Shown: positions 1-5,386 of the stretch, in pieces
Layout of the letters: each line of letters starts with the position of its first letter
Numbering within the stretch: position 1 is the first letter of the stretch
Assembly (NCBI GenBank): GCA_947174615.1
Contig: CAMWJQ010000300.1
Coordinates: forward strand, 1 to 5,386
DNA length: 5,386 bases
From: an uncultured Lachnospiraceae bacterium
GTDB taxonomy: Bacteria > Bacillota > Clostridia > Lachnospirales > Lachnospiraceae
Reading direction: 5' to 3'
The notes under the pieces: generated by a model
Told to the model about the DNA's origin: nothing
The model's database searches: none
What the model saw: only the letters and a program-made list of their open reading frames with translations
Translations under genes and position numbers: made by a program

Positions 1-942
1 TGAAATGTCAAACGCACCCCCATTCACCGCTCCCGCACCGACAATATTGTGAATTTCATCAATGTATACAATCGGCTTCTCCTCGCGGCTGATGCTGTCC
101 ATCACACGTTTAAACCGTTTTTCAAAATCCCCGCGAAACTGTGTCCCCGCGATCAGGCTTCCGAGATCCAGCGAAAAAATCTTCGCATCCTTCAACGGTT
201 CCGGAACATGATCTTCCTCGATCAGACGGGCAAGCCCATAGGTAATGGCAGTCTTGCCAACCCCCGGCTCCCCGATATGGAGGGGATTATTCTTCTCCTT
301 GCGGCACAGGATCTGCATCGTGCGCTCAAGTTCCTCCTCCCTGCCAATCAAAGGATTCACGCCCTCCAGCGCATCGTTGAGACAGACCGCAAACTGCTGC
401 CATACCTTTTCCGGCAAATCGTCTGACTCTGATTGTTCCGCCTCTGTATCCTCATTCGCCGCATCTGTGCTCTGATGTCTGGCAGAAGTCATTTCCTCGT
501 GCAAAACAGTCATTTGCTGCAGCAGTTCAGCATGTTCCACTCCCTGCAGCTGCATGTAATATACCGCATAGCTTTCCTCCAGCTCAAACATGGCGTGGAT
601 TAGATGCATCAAGCCGACGACATTGCGCCCGCTTCCCTGCGCCGAGCGCCATGCATAGGATAACAGGCTTCCCATACCGGCAGAGAACTCCGGATTCTGA
701 TCAGGAGCCTGGTACATCCTGTCCTCTGAGCGGACAGCAGCCATATATTCATTGAAATATTTTTCCAACTGCTCCGACAGGTCATGAATACTGCCGCCAC
801 AGTCCTCAAATGCCTCCGCGAACAACTGATTTTCGCAGATCACGTACAATAATAATTCCGGCGTCACAAGCTCATACTGTCTTTCCTTCGCCAGCATAAT
901 CACAGAATTGATAATTTCTGCGACTTCTCTCGATACCTGCAT
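1..942 (-). CDS. clpA: ClpA, ATP-dependent Clp protease ATP-binding subunit (5' part; 3' end beyond left edge)
   Basis: This is the AAA+ unfoldase that feeds proteins, including N-degron substrates delivered by ClpS, into the ClpP peptidase in the cytoplasm. I translated 314 codons by hand from the ATG at 940-942; no stop occurs before the left edge, so about 40% of a roughly 750-residue protein is present. Residues 5-60 and about 83-140 look like the two Clp repeats of the ClpA N-domain (SGRNVVG at about 104-110 matches the E. coli SSGRNEV region). An acidic Ser/Glu/Asp-rich linker covers about 158-178. The first AAA+ module begins with PLIGREEELER (197-207), followed by Walker A GEPGVGKT (224-231), pore loop GTQFRGDFEKR (266-276) and Walker B IVYIDE (291-296) leading into HNIVGAGA. 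These features favour ClpA over ClpC or ClpB, and the upstream clpS supports that. The start lies 6 bases after the clpS stop, so the two are probably translated together. Confidence 0.96.
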   Translation of the reverse strand, partial: MQVSREVAEIINSVIMLAKERQYELVTPELLLYVICENQLFAEAFEDCGGSIHDLSEQLEKYFNEYMAAVRSEDRMYQAPDQNPEFSAGMGSLLSYAWRSAQGSGRNVVGLMHLIHAMFELEESYAVYYMQLQGVEHAELLQQMTVLHEEMTSARHQSTDAANEDTEAEQSESDDLPEKVWQQFAVCLNDALEGVNPLIGREEELERTMQILCRKEKNNPLHIGEPGVGKTAITYGLARLIEEDHVPEPLKDAKIFSLDLGSLIAGTQFRGDFEKRFKRVMDSISREEKPIVYIDEIHNIVGAGAVNGGAFDIS

Positions 943-948
943 ATCTGA

Positions 949-1266
949 CTACGCCTCCTCTATGGTCATGCGAAACGGAAACCCTTCCGCCTTTGCCCGT
1001 GCTGCTGCCGATTGGACTTTTGAGACCGCAATATCATATGGATACGTTCCCACAACTGCCTTTCCTGTTTCATGTACCAGCAGCATCAGCCGTTCCGCTT
1101 CAATCTCATCTTTATGAAAAAGCTCCCGCAGAATGTCCACCACAAAGTCCATCGTGGTAAAATCATCGTTGTGCATAATCACCTTGTACTGTTTGGGCTC
1201 CCGTATTTTGATGCGTGTGCTCTCTCTTGTTTCTCCCTGTATCGCCATCTTATATTCCCTCACCAT
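949..1266 (-). CDS. clpS: ClpS, ATP-dependent Clp protease adaptor
   Basis: ClpS binds the destabilising first residue of N-degron proteins and hands them to ClpA, whose N-domain it docks on. The 105-residue reading matches the usual ClpS length (E. coli about 106). The core HNDDFTTMDFVVDIL (32-46) contains the Asn-Asp-Asp set (N33, D34, D35) that holds the substrate alpha-amino group. M39 corresponds to the gatekeeper Met, and MLLVHETGKA (61-70) supplies the conserved His (H65). The first 20 or so residues are the flexible N-terminal extension needed for delivery. The upstream ATG abuts the VWA stop (TAAATG). An in-frame ATG at 1246-1248, giving 99 residues from MAIQG, is a real alternative because a GAGG lies 9 bases before it, whereas the 1266 ATG has only weak purine-rich sequence upstream. 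clpA follows 6 bases downstream. Confidence 0.95.
   Translation of the reverse strand: MVREYKMAIQGETRESTRIKIREPKQYKVIMHNDDFTTMDFVVDILRELFHKDEIEAERLMLLVHETGKAVVGTYPYDIAVSKVQSAAARAKAEGFPFRMTIEEA
954..959 (-). promoter_or_regulatory. Ribosome binding site for clpA, inside the clpS 3' end
   Basis: AGGAGG on the minus strand lies in the last codons of clpS, 11 bases before the clpA ATG. The spacing is slightly long but the match to the anti-Shine-Dalgarno core is perfect. It supports the chosen clpA start and coupling of clpA to clpS translation. Confidence 0.65.
1256..1264 (-). promoter_or_regulatory. Candidate ribosome binding site deciding the clpS start
   Basis: GGTGAGGGA on the minus strand contains GAGG, 9 bases before the internal in-frame ATG at 1246-1248. 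If used, ClpS starts at MAIQG and is 99 residues long. The ATG at 1264-1266 overlaps this element and may be reached by ribosomes finishing the VWA gene. Confidence 0.4.
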
Positions 1267-2445
1267 TTACTTCATTTTCTCGAATTTAGACAAATCCTGC
1301 CCTTTCAGCGCCTTCTCAAGAAGCGTCGGCAAGAGCTGCGGTGTGCACGCAAAGCATGGAACGCCCAGCCCTGCAAGTTTCTGTGCAGTCTGCGCATCAT
1401 AGTAGGGCTTCCCGCCGTCCGCAATCGCAAGCAGACTAATGAAAGTGACACCGGATTCCTTCATATCGCTGATACGCCGCAGAAGCCCAGCCCTGTTTCC
1501 GCCCTCATCCAGATCGGATATGAGAAAAAACAGAGTTTTTGCCGGATTCTCAATAAACTGCTCGCAGTAGGCAATGGATTTGTTAATGTCCGTACCGCCG
1601 CCAAGCTGAAAACCAAACAGCAGATCGACGGGATCCTCGCTTTTCTCTGTCAAATCCACAATATTTGTGTCAAACGCAACAATCCGTGTCTTAATACTTG
1701 CCATACTGGCCAGAATGCAGCTGATAATTGACGAATAGATCACAGACTCCCCCATTGAGCCGCTCTGGTCAATGTCAAGAATAATCGTCCACTTGTTCGC
1801 CGCTGTGGTACTTGTCCGGTCAAAAAAGTAGAAATGTTCTGGTACGATTGTTTTTAAATCAGGGTTATAGTGCTTTAAATTGCGGCTTATGGTCATTTTA
1901 AAATCCATTGCGGACGCGGACGGAATCGGTGAATGTTTTCTTTTATTGACTGCCGCAGTCACAGCACGGCGAATATCCTGTTCCAGTAACTTATTGATTT
2001 CCTCGACAATCTTTTTGATAAATGTGCGGACGCTCTCCTTGGAGCGCTTCGGTATCTGGTCTTTGAGCGTCAGGATTGTCGATGCAAGCCCCATATCCGG
2101 TTCCATATTCTCCAAAAGCTCCGGTTCAAATAACAGCTGTCTTAATCCGCAGCGCGTCACGGCGTCATTCTGGATGACTGTCACCAGCTCCTTGTCAAAC
2201 AGTGTCCGCACATCGCCAAGCCAGCGGCTGATCTGCGGATTCGACGGTCCTCTGCCCGCGCCTCTGCCCGGATTATTCTGTCCGCCAAATCCGCCAAGCT
2301 CTGATCGGTTATAAATCGAAGCCAACGCCTGATCCATCAAATCCTGCTCCTGGGAGAGTGACAGATCTGTCATGTTCGACAGCCGCTGGTCACTCTCCTG
2401 CCCCAGAATCAGCCGCCATCTGGTGATTTGTTCTTTTACTTCCAT
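1267..2445 (-). CDS. VWA domain protein (CoxE-like), partner of the MoxR ATPase / DUF5682 module
   Basis: This 392-residue soluble protein has no signal peptide or membrane segment. An N-terminal helical part (1-50) is followed by a Gly/Asn/Pro-rich linker (51-71). A conserved-looking segment beginning RWLGDVRTLFDKELV (74-88) and running to LLFEPELLENM (104-114) follows, of the type seen in VWA proteins of MoxR-DUF5682 clusters. The C-terminal VWA domain (about 218-375) has a complete MIDAS metal site: D226-x-S228-x-S230 in LDIDQSGSM, T285 in GGGTD, and D311 in ISDLDEGG. In MoxR-VWA pairs the MIDAS usually coordinates a divalent metal to contact a client or the ATPase, so a remodelling or adaptor role is inferred and the client is unknown. 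The ATG start has AGGAGG 6 bases upstream. The TAA stop directly abuts the clpS ATG. The gene lies 32 bases after the small antitoxin-like gene. Confidence 0.9.
   Translation of the reverse strand: MEVKEQITRWRLILGQESDQRLSNMTDLSLSQEQDLMDQALASIYNRSELGGFGGQNNPGRGAGRGPSNPQISRWLGDVRTLFDKELVTVIQNDAVTRCGLRQLLFEPELLENMEPDMGLASTILTLKDQIPKRSKESVRTFIKKIVEEINKLLEQDIRRAVTAAVNKRKHSPIPSASAMDFKMTISRNLKHYNPDLKTIVPEHFYFFDRTSTTAANKWTIILDIDQSGSMGESVIYSSIISCILASMASIKTRIVAFDTNIVDLTEKSEDPVDLLFGFQLGGGTDINKSIAYCEQFIENPAKTLFFLISDLDEGGNRAGLLRRISDMKESGVTFISLLAIADGGKPYYDAQTAQKLAGLGVPCFACTPQLLPTLLEKALKGQDLSKFEKMK
2353..2398 (-). repeat. Inverted repeat / possible mRNA hairpin in the early VWA coding region
   Basis: Arms 2353-2362 (GGAGAGTGAC) and 2389-2398 (GTCACTCTCC) are perfect 10-base complements. 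Inside the 26-base loop, 2367-2371 (CTGTC) and 2378-2382 (GACAG) can form a nested 5-bp stem with a 6-base loop. In the minus-strand mRNA this would be a two-part hairpin covering roughly VWA codons 16-31. It is GC-balanced, has no following T run on the transcribed strand, and so is not a standard terminator. The base pairing is seen directly; any function is unproven. Confidence 0.5.
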
Positions 2446-2451
2446 ATGAAT

Positions 2452-2457
2452 CCTCCT
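2452..2457 (-). promoter_or_regulatory. Ribosome binding site for the VWA gene
   Basis: Perfect AGGAGG, 6 bases before the ATG at 2443-2445. It fixes that start codon and shows the VWA gene can be initiated independently of the small gene upstream. Confidence 0.85.
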
Positions 2458-2477
2458 ATTGCCACGATACTAAGGAA

Positions 2478-2750
2478 CTACAAATTGTTTAGAACAGTTT
2501 CTAAAAATTCTTCTGGTTTCAGTCTTTCACTTCTGTATTCCTCCAGTGTTTTTCCTGTATCTGGAATAGAGCCTGTCAGAGAGTCTACAATCGCTTCAAT
2601 CTCTGCCTGATTCTCCACTGATTTTCCTTTTCCCATTTTCTGCCTGTTCTTTACTTCGACTAAAAATTCAATATAAGAAACTGCCTTATTGTAGTCCTCC
2701 TCATCCAGACTTTCCAGTAAATGATTTATTTTCAAACTTGCAGACTGCAT
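2478..2750 (-). CDS. Small antitoxin-like protein without an adjacent toxin
   Basis: The 90-residue product is acidic and mostly helical by eye, and I cannot name its family firmly. The N-terminal half has a LKINHLLESLDEEDYNKA stretch continuing into YIEFL, resembling the short helical bundle of DUF2281-type or antitoxin-like proteins. The C-terminal half has IPDTGKTLEEYRSERL, a tail that resembles the toxin-binding ends of some Firmicutes type II antitoxins. This likeness is from memory and not searched. No PIN, RelE or other toxin gene lies beside it; its neighbours are the DUF5682 and VWA genes. GC is about 37% by hand count, against about 50-60% in lines sampled from those neighbours, which suggests recent acquisition. 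Two ATGs are in tandem: I chose the second because AAGGAGG is 6 bases before it and only 3 bases before the first (2751-2753), which would add one Met. An orphan antitoxin acting as a regulator, or an unrelated small partner protein, are both possible. Confidence 0.8.
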   Translation of the reverse strand: MQSASLKINHLLESLDEEDYNKAVSYIEFLVEVKNRQKMGKGKSVENQAEIEAIVDSLTGSIPDTGKTLEEYRSERLKPEEFLETVLNNL

Positions 2751-2756
2751 CATAGT

Positions 2757-2763
2757 CCTCCTT
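2757..2763 (-). promoter_or_regulatory. Ribosome binding site for the small antitoxin-like gene
   Basis: AAGGAGG, a near-complete match to the 16S rRNA 3' end, lies 6 bases before the ATG at 2748-2750 and 3 bases before the ATG at 2751-2753. It favours the second ATG and supports the gene being real. Confidence 0.85.
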
Positions 2764-2809
2764 CCTTGTCTACATAATATGGTGCCAGTATCCGCCTCTT
2801 TTATGAAAG

Positions 2810-5068
2810 TTACAGGTCAAAATCAAAGTCGTCCAGTCCCTCGATTATCTGCTGAGAACTCTCGTCGAGCACAGCATTGACCACCTCGCTGACCTCCTGA
2901 CCATTCAGTCCCAGTATCTCCCCCAGATTTTCTGCAATCTGGTCTTTTTCCACCGAAGAAAAGTCCGCAAAAGCACGCCGAAGGAACACGAGCGCACGCT
3001 TGAACTCCTCATCTTCCAGCGTGACAAGATAATCATTCAAACTTTCCCATAAAGACAGCCGCGCAATCAGCGCATATCTGTTTTTCATGGCAAGTCCCTC
3101 AAACCACCCTGCGCCCAAATCCGCCGGAATCCCCTTGGACAGCCGCCTTGATACCTCTGTCCGCAGCTGCTGCGTGTTCATGCTGCCCCGCTCCAACAAA
3201 ATCGCTGCCGCAAATCCAGACAGCTTGGTATTCAGATCATCGCGCTCTGAGATGCTGTCAAGCACCTTGATCCACTCCTCGTGAGCCAGAAAATCATGTG
3301 CCAGCTCTACGCTGTTTAACTGCTCCATCGCAGTAATGATCGCCTTGCTTGCCGCATCGTCGCACACACAGGCAGACTCCAGTATCAGACATGCCCTGTA
3401 AAACAACTGTTTCAAAATTGGCTCTAACGGCTTAGCATCTATGCGGCGTATGCTGCCATACTGAACGACAACTGAAAGCCGCTGCGCCGTCTTTGCCAAG
3501 TCCTCCACAGAGGCGGCATCGACTGCCATTTTTTGCAGCGCCGCAGTCGCATAGCCGACTGCCTTCTCCATGCCGCAGCAGCAGGCATCCTCAATAACAA
3601 GCGCGATATCTCCCATTTTCGCAGCATTCTCCACACGCTCTTTCATGGCAAATGACGCTGCGCCGTCTATGGTATCACCTTTTAACGCCGACTCCACCAG
3701 CTCGATCTCCGCCTCTGGCGACCAGCGCACCACCCAGTGCTCAGACCATGTCGCATTGTCCTGATTGACTGCCTGATGCTGGGCAAAGCTCACGTGAATC
3801 ACTCTGAGCCGGTGCAGGAAAAACGAGCGGTGCAAATCCATAAAGGCTGACTTCTCTGAGCTCACACGCCTGTTCTCACGCAGATCCAGCATTAAATCCT
3901 GCGCTGTGAGTTCGCGGTACTTCTCAAGCTTCAAGTCTTTTAACTGCCTATAAAAATCCTCCTGAATGCTGGTGCGGCTCACACCGTCCGGAAGTGCACC
4001 GATAGCGGTGCCGATCTCCGTGTCAGCGGTCGCAAGGATAATGTTTGAGATGCTGCCCTCCCCGATACAGGTCTGAGCTGCATCACGCAAATCTCTGAGC
4101 GACGCGATTGTTCCACCTCGAAGCTGTGCGAGTGACATCGCCAGCCGGACTGCCTCAATGACGGATGCCGATGAGACGGGATTGCCCTTCTCCCGCTGAT
4201 ACTTTGCAAGTCGTATCAGATAACTGTAGACTGCATACATCGGCTCACCCTTTTTTAACCCCTCCCACAATAACGCATAGTACGCAGGCGCTTTGTTGCC
4301 GGCACCGTATCCTGCCCTTGTGGAAAGACGATAATACGAATACGGCATCAAGGTATGATTTGCGCCCACCTTGGGCATTTTTGATAAATCTTCGTCTGCC
4401 TCCTGCCAGTTTTTTAACCCTTCTACATGATATGAACCTGTCACCACAACAATGCTCTCCGGATCAATGCCGGAATCTACTGCCTTTTTAATCTGCTGCC
4501 GCATATATGCCTCGCGGAGCACGGTCTCCGCCCAGTCATTTTCTCTTCCTGCCGTGAGACTTCTGATATTGGCGCCAAAACTGTTTGCTCCCATATGATA
4601 AGCTTCCATACTGCCCGCCTGTTCCATGACGCGCTCCCAGAAGGTGTCATGTCCGTCCTCGCCGCTCTGCTGGTCAAGCTGCTCATAAACATTGATTCTG
4701 CTCTCCTCGCCTTCCGCCTCCTGCATCCCACACTCTGGTATGGCAAGAAACGTCTCCGAGGGCAGGTCCATGAATCGGCATATCACATGATTGTCATGAC
4801 ACCACTGGATTGCCTGATACTCCGGCGAGTACTCCGCAAACGGATACAAAATCGTCCTAACAGGCGCTTCTTTTGTGTACGCAAGCACTGCAATCGGCGG
4901 TTTTGTCTCCTTCCGCACCATGTCGGACAACAGATCCTCAAAATCGCTAGGTCCTTCGACCAACACCAGCGTTGGCTTCTTCTCATCCAGAAATCCCCGC
5001 AGGTAATACGCGCCGGCAGGCGATAAATGCCGTATTCCGAAAAAATTTGGATTTTTCATCTTGAACAC
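2810..5068 (-). CDS. DUF5682 family protein, putative TIKI/EreA/ChaN-like enzyme of the MoxR-VWA module
   Basis: This 752-residue soluble protein has no signal peptide or membrane segment, and its length fits the large DUF5682 proteins encoded between MoxR ATPase and VWA genes. The N-terminal 220 residues resemble the TIKI/TraB/EreA/ChaN fold. They contain a first GxxH motif (GIRHLSP, 11-17, H14), a strand with an acidic residue (VLVEGPSDFE, 35-44, E38), an Arg-containing helix (LREAYMRQQ, 184-192) and a second GxxH motif (GSYHVEG, 211-217, H214). Members of that superfamily are metal-dependent hydrolases or haem/metal binders, so catalysis is plausible but no substrate can be named. The remaining 530 residues look mostly helical, with a Cys-rich patch (C496-498, C560, C566, C568) and an acidic end, LDDFDFDL. 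The start is GTG at 5066-5068, with AGGAGAGG 6 bases upstream. The ATG at 5057-5059, three codons in, is a fair alternative, having AGGTG 6 bases upstream. The MoxR gene ends 40 bases upstream. Confidence 0.9.
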   Translation of the reverse strand: MFKMKNPNFFGIRHLSPAGAYYLRGFLDEKKPTLVLVEGPSDFEDLLSDMVRKETKPPIAVLAYTKEAPVRTILYPFAEYSPEYQAIQWCHDNHVICRFMDLPSETFLAIPECGMQEAEGEESRINVYEQLDQQSGEDGHDTFWERVMEQAGSMEAYHMGANSFGANIRSLTAGRENDWAETVLREAYMRQQIKKAVDSGIDPESIVVVTGSYHVEGLKNWQEADEDLSKMPKVGANHTLMPYSYYRLSTRAGYGAGNKAPAYYALLWEGLKKGEPMYAVYSYLIRLAKYQREKGNPVSSASVIEAVRLAMSLAQLRGGTIASLRDLRDAAQTCIGEGSISNIILATADTEIGTAIGALPDGVSRTSIQEDFYRQLKDLKLEKYRELTAQDLMLDLRENRRVSSEKSAFMDLHRSFFLHRLRVIHVSFAQHQAVNQDNATWSEHWVVRWSPEAEIELVESALKGDTIDGAASFAMKERVENAAKMGDIALVIEDACCCGMEKAVGYATAALQKMAVDAASVEDLAKTAQRLSVVVQYGSIRRIDAKPLEPILKQLFYRACLILESACVCDDAASKAIITAMEQLNSVELAHDFLAHEEWIKVLDSISERDDLNTKLSGFAAAILLERGSMNTQQLRTEVSRRLSKGIPADLGAGWFEGLAMKNRYALIARLSLWESLNDYLVTLEDEEFKRALVFLRRAFADFSSVEKDQIAENLGEILGLNGQEVSEVVNAVLDESSQQIIEGLDDFDFDL

Positions 5069-5074
5069 CTAATT

Positions 5075-5082
5075 CCTCTCCT
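5075..5082 (-). promoter_or_regulatory. Ribosome binding site for the DUF5682 gene (supports a GTG start)
   Basis: AGGAGAGG lies 6 bases before the GTG at 5066-5068 and 15 bases before the nearest in-frame ATG. The spacing favours the GTG, although an AGGTG overlapping the GTG codon could serve the downstream ATG. Confidence 0.7.
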
Positions 5083-5108
5083 ATAAGCGTCTCATCTCGT
5101 AAATTTCC

Positions 5109-5386
5109 CTAAACCAGTTCCTTACACGCCTTATACAGTCCCAGCCACTCAGAACCACGCTTTTTCATGACATTTTCGAGATACTCCTTCCATGCCACTT
5201 GATCTTTGTCCTCGTCCTTGATAACTGCCCCCTGCAGCGCAGCTGCCAAATCTTCATTTGTGATTGTGCCGTTGCCAAAGCTTCCTGCCAGAGCCATGCT
5301 GTTGCACAGCAAAGAGATTGCCTCTGCTGTAGAGAGAACACCCGATGTCCCCTTTACTTTCTGTGTGTGGTCCAGAGTCTCTCCGC
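5109..5386 (-). CDS. MoxR-type AAA+ ATPase, C-terminal end (5' part beyond right edge)
   Basis: The frame is open to the right edge, and 91 complete residues before a TAG stop are visible. The segment VLSTAEAIS (16-24 of the visible part), then NSMALAGSFGNGTITNEDL and AALQGAVIKDEDKD, fits the C-terminal helical lid of the MoxR AAA+ ATPases encoded just before DUF5682 genes. The run ends with EYLENVMKKRG and a Trp-containing helix. Walker A, Walker B and sensor motifs would lie outside the window, so ATPase identity rests on this tail plus gene order. Such ATPases usually form hexameric rings that work with a VWA partner to remodel a client. The gene ends 40 bases before the DUF5682 start with no hairpin terminator between them, so the two are probably co-transcribed. 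A shorter reading from an internal TTG (5310-5312) is just an artefact of truncation. Confidence 0.75.
   Translation of the reverse strand, partial: GETLDHTQKVKGTSGVLSTAEAISLLCNSMALAGSFGNGTITNEDLAAALQGAVIKDEDKDQVAWKEYLENVMKKRGSEWLGLYKACKELV

Noticed and set aside
49..475. Plus-strand open frames over 49-426 and 245-475
   Set aside because: They lie opposite the clpA frame, which has Walker A, Walker B and the pore loop here; the plus-strand peptides show no recognisable domain.
609..809. 66-residue minus-strand frame
   Set aside because: It overlaps the ClpA N-domain in a different frame and resembles nothing known; the clpA frame is continuous through it.
1072..1731. 219-residue plus-strand open frame
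   Set aside because: Antisense to clpS and the VWA MIDAS region, both strongly supported; the translation is Cys/His-rich without domain logic.
2031..2050. Short inverted repeat CGCTC/GAGCG as a terminator
   Set aside because: Only 5 bp, inside the VWA gene and without a T run on the transcribed strand.
1880..2314. 144-residue plus-strand open frame
   Set aside because: Antisense shadow of the VWA gene with no ribosome site or recognisable domain.
2361..2370. Perfect 10-base palindrome ACAGATCTGT as an operator
   Set aside because: It is inside coding sequence, single-copy and explained in part by the larger inverted repeat around it.
2754..2809. Possible internal promoter before the small gene (TATTAT near 2775-2780 on the minus strand)
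   Set aside because: No acceptable -35 box at 16-18 bases upstream; any AT-rich gap would give such a -10 match.
4165..5026. Plus-strand open frames over 4165-4491 and 4595-5026
   Set aside because: Antisense to the DUF5682 gene, including its GxxH motifs; no domain and no good start context.
1..5386. tRNA, rRNA, CRISPR arrays, insertion sequences or attachment sites
   Set aside because: No cloverleaf, regularly spaced repeats, transposase motifs or terminal inverted repeats seen; the window is filled with protein genes.

Overview
All the genes I can support lie on the minus strand, so the window reads right to left as one tightly packed transcription unit. The order of transcription is: 3' end of a MoxR-type AAA+ ATPase gene (cut by the right edge), a 752-residue DUF5682-family protein, a small antitoxin-like protein of about 90 residues, a VWA (CoxE-like) protein, clpS, and the first 314 codons of clpA (cut by the left edge). 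Gaps between genes run from 0 to about 60 bases. I see no convincing promoter or terminator inside the window, and no stretch over 300 bases lacks a gene.

The organism is probably a Gram-positive Clostridia-type bacterium, perhaps a gut Lachnospiraceae. The grounds are strong AGGAGG-type ribosome sites before most genes, moderate GC (roughly 50-60% in the lines I hand-counted) and the style of the proteins. This assignment is an inference.

Two known modules are joined here. The MoxR ATPase, DUF5682 and VWA genes form a recurrent gene set. From memory of the family, it is often preceded by SWIM zinc-finger and DUF5691 genes, which would lie beyond the right edge. MoxR ATPases with VWA partners generally act as chaperone- or chelatase-like remodelling machines in which the VWA MIDAS site binds metal and target. 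DUF5682 carries two GxxH motifs and an intervening Glu, which resembles the TIKI/TraB/EreA/ChaN hydrolase fold. It could be an enzyme that the ATPase/VWA pair controls, but no substrate is known from sequence. ClpS and ClpA form the N-degron adaptor and AAA+ unfoldase of the ClpAP protease. Their start codons directly follow the VWA gene, which suggests co-expression and possibly linked protein quality control or regulated degradation.

The most unexpected item is the small antitoxin-like gene between the DUF5682 and VWA genes. It has clearly lower GC (about 37% by hand count) and no adjacent toxin, and looks like an insertion into the operon. A 10-bp perfect inverted repeat with a nested 5-bp stem sits in the early VWA coding region.
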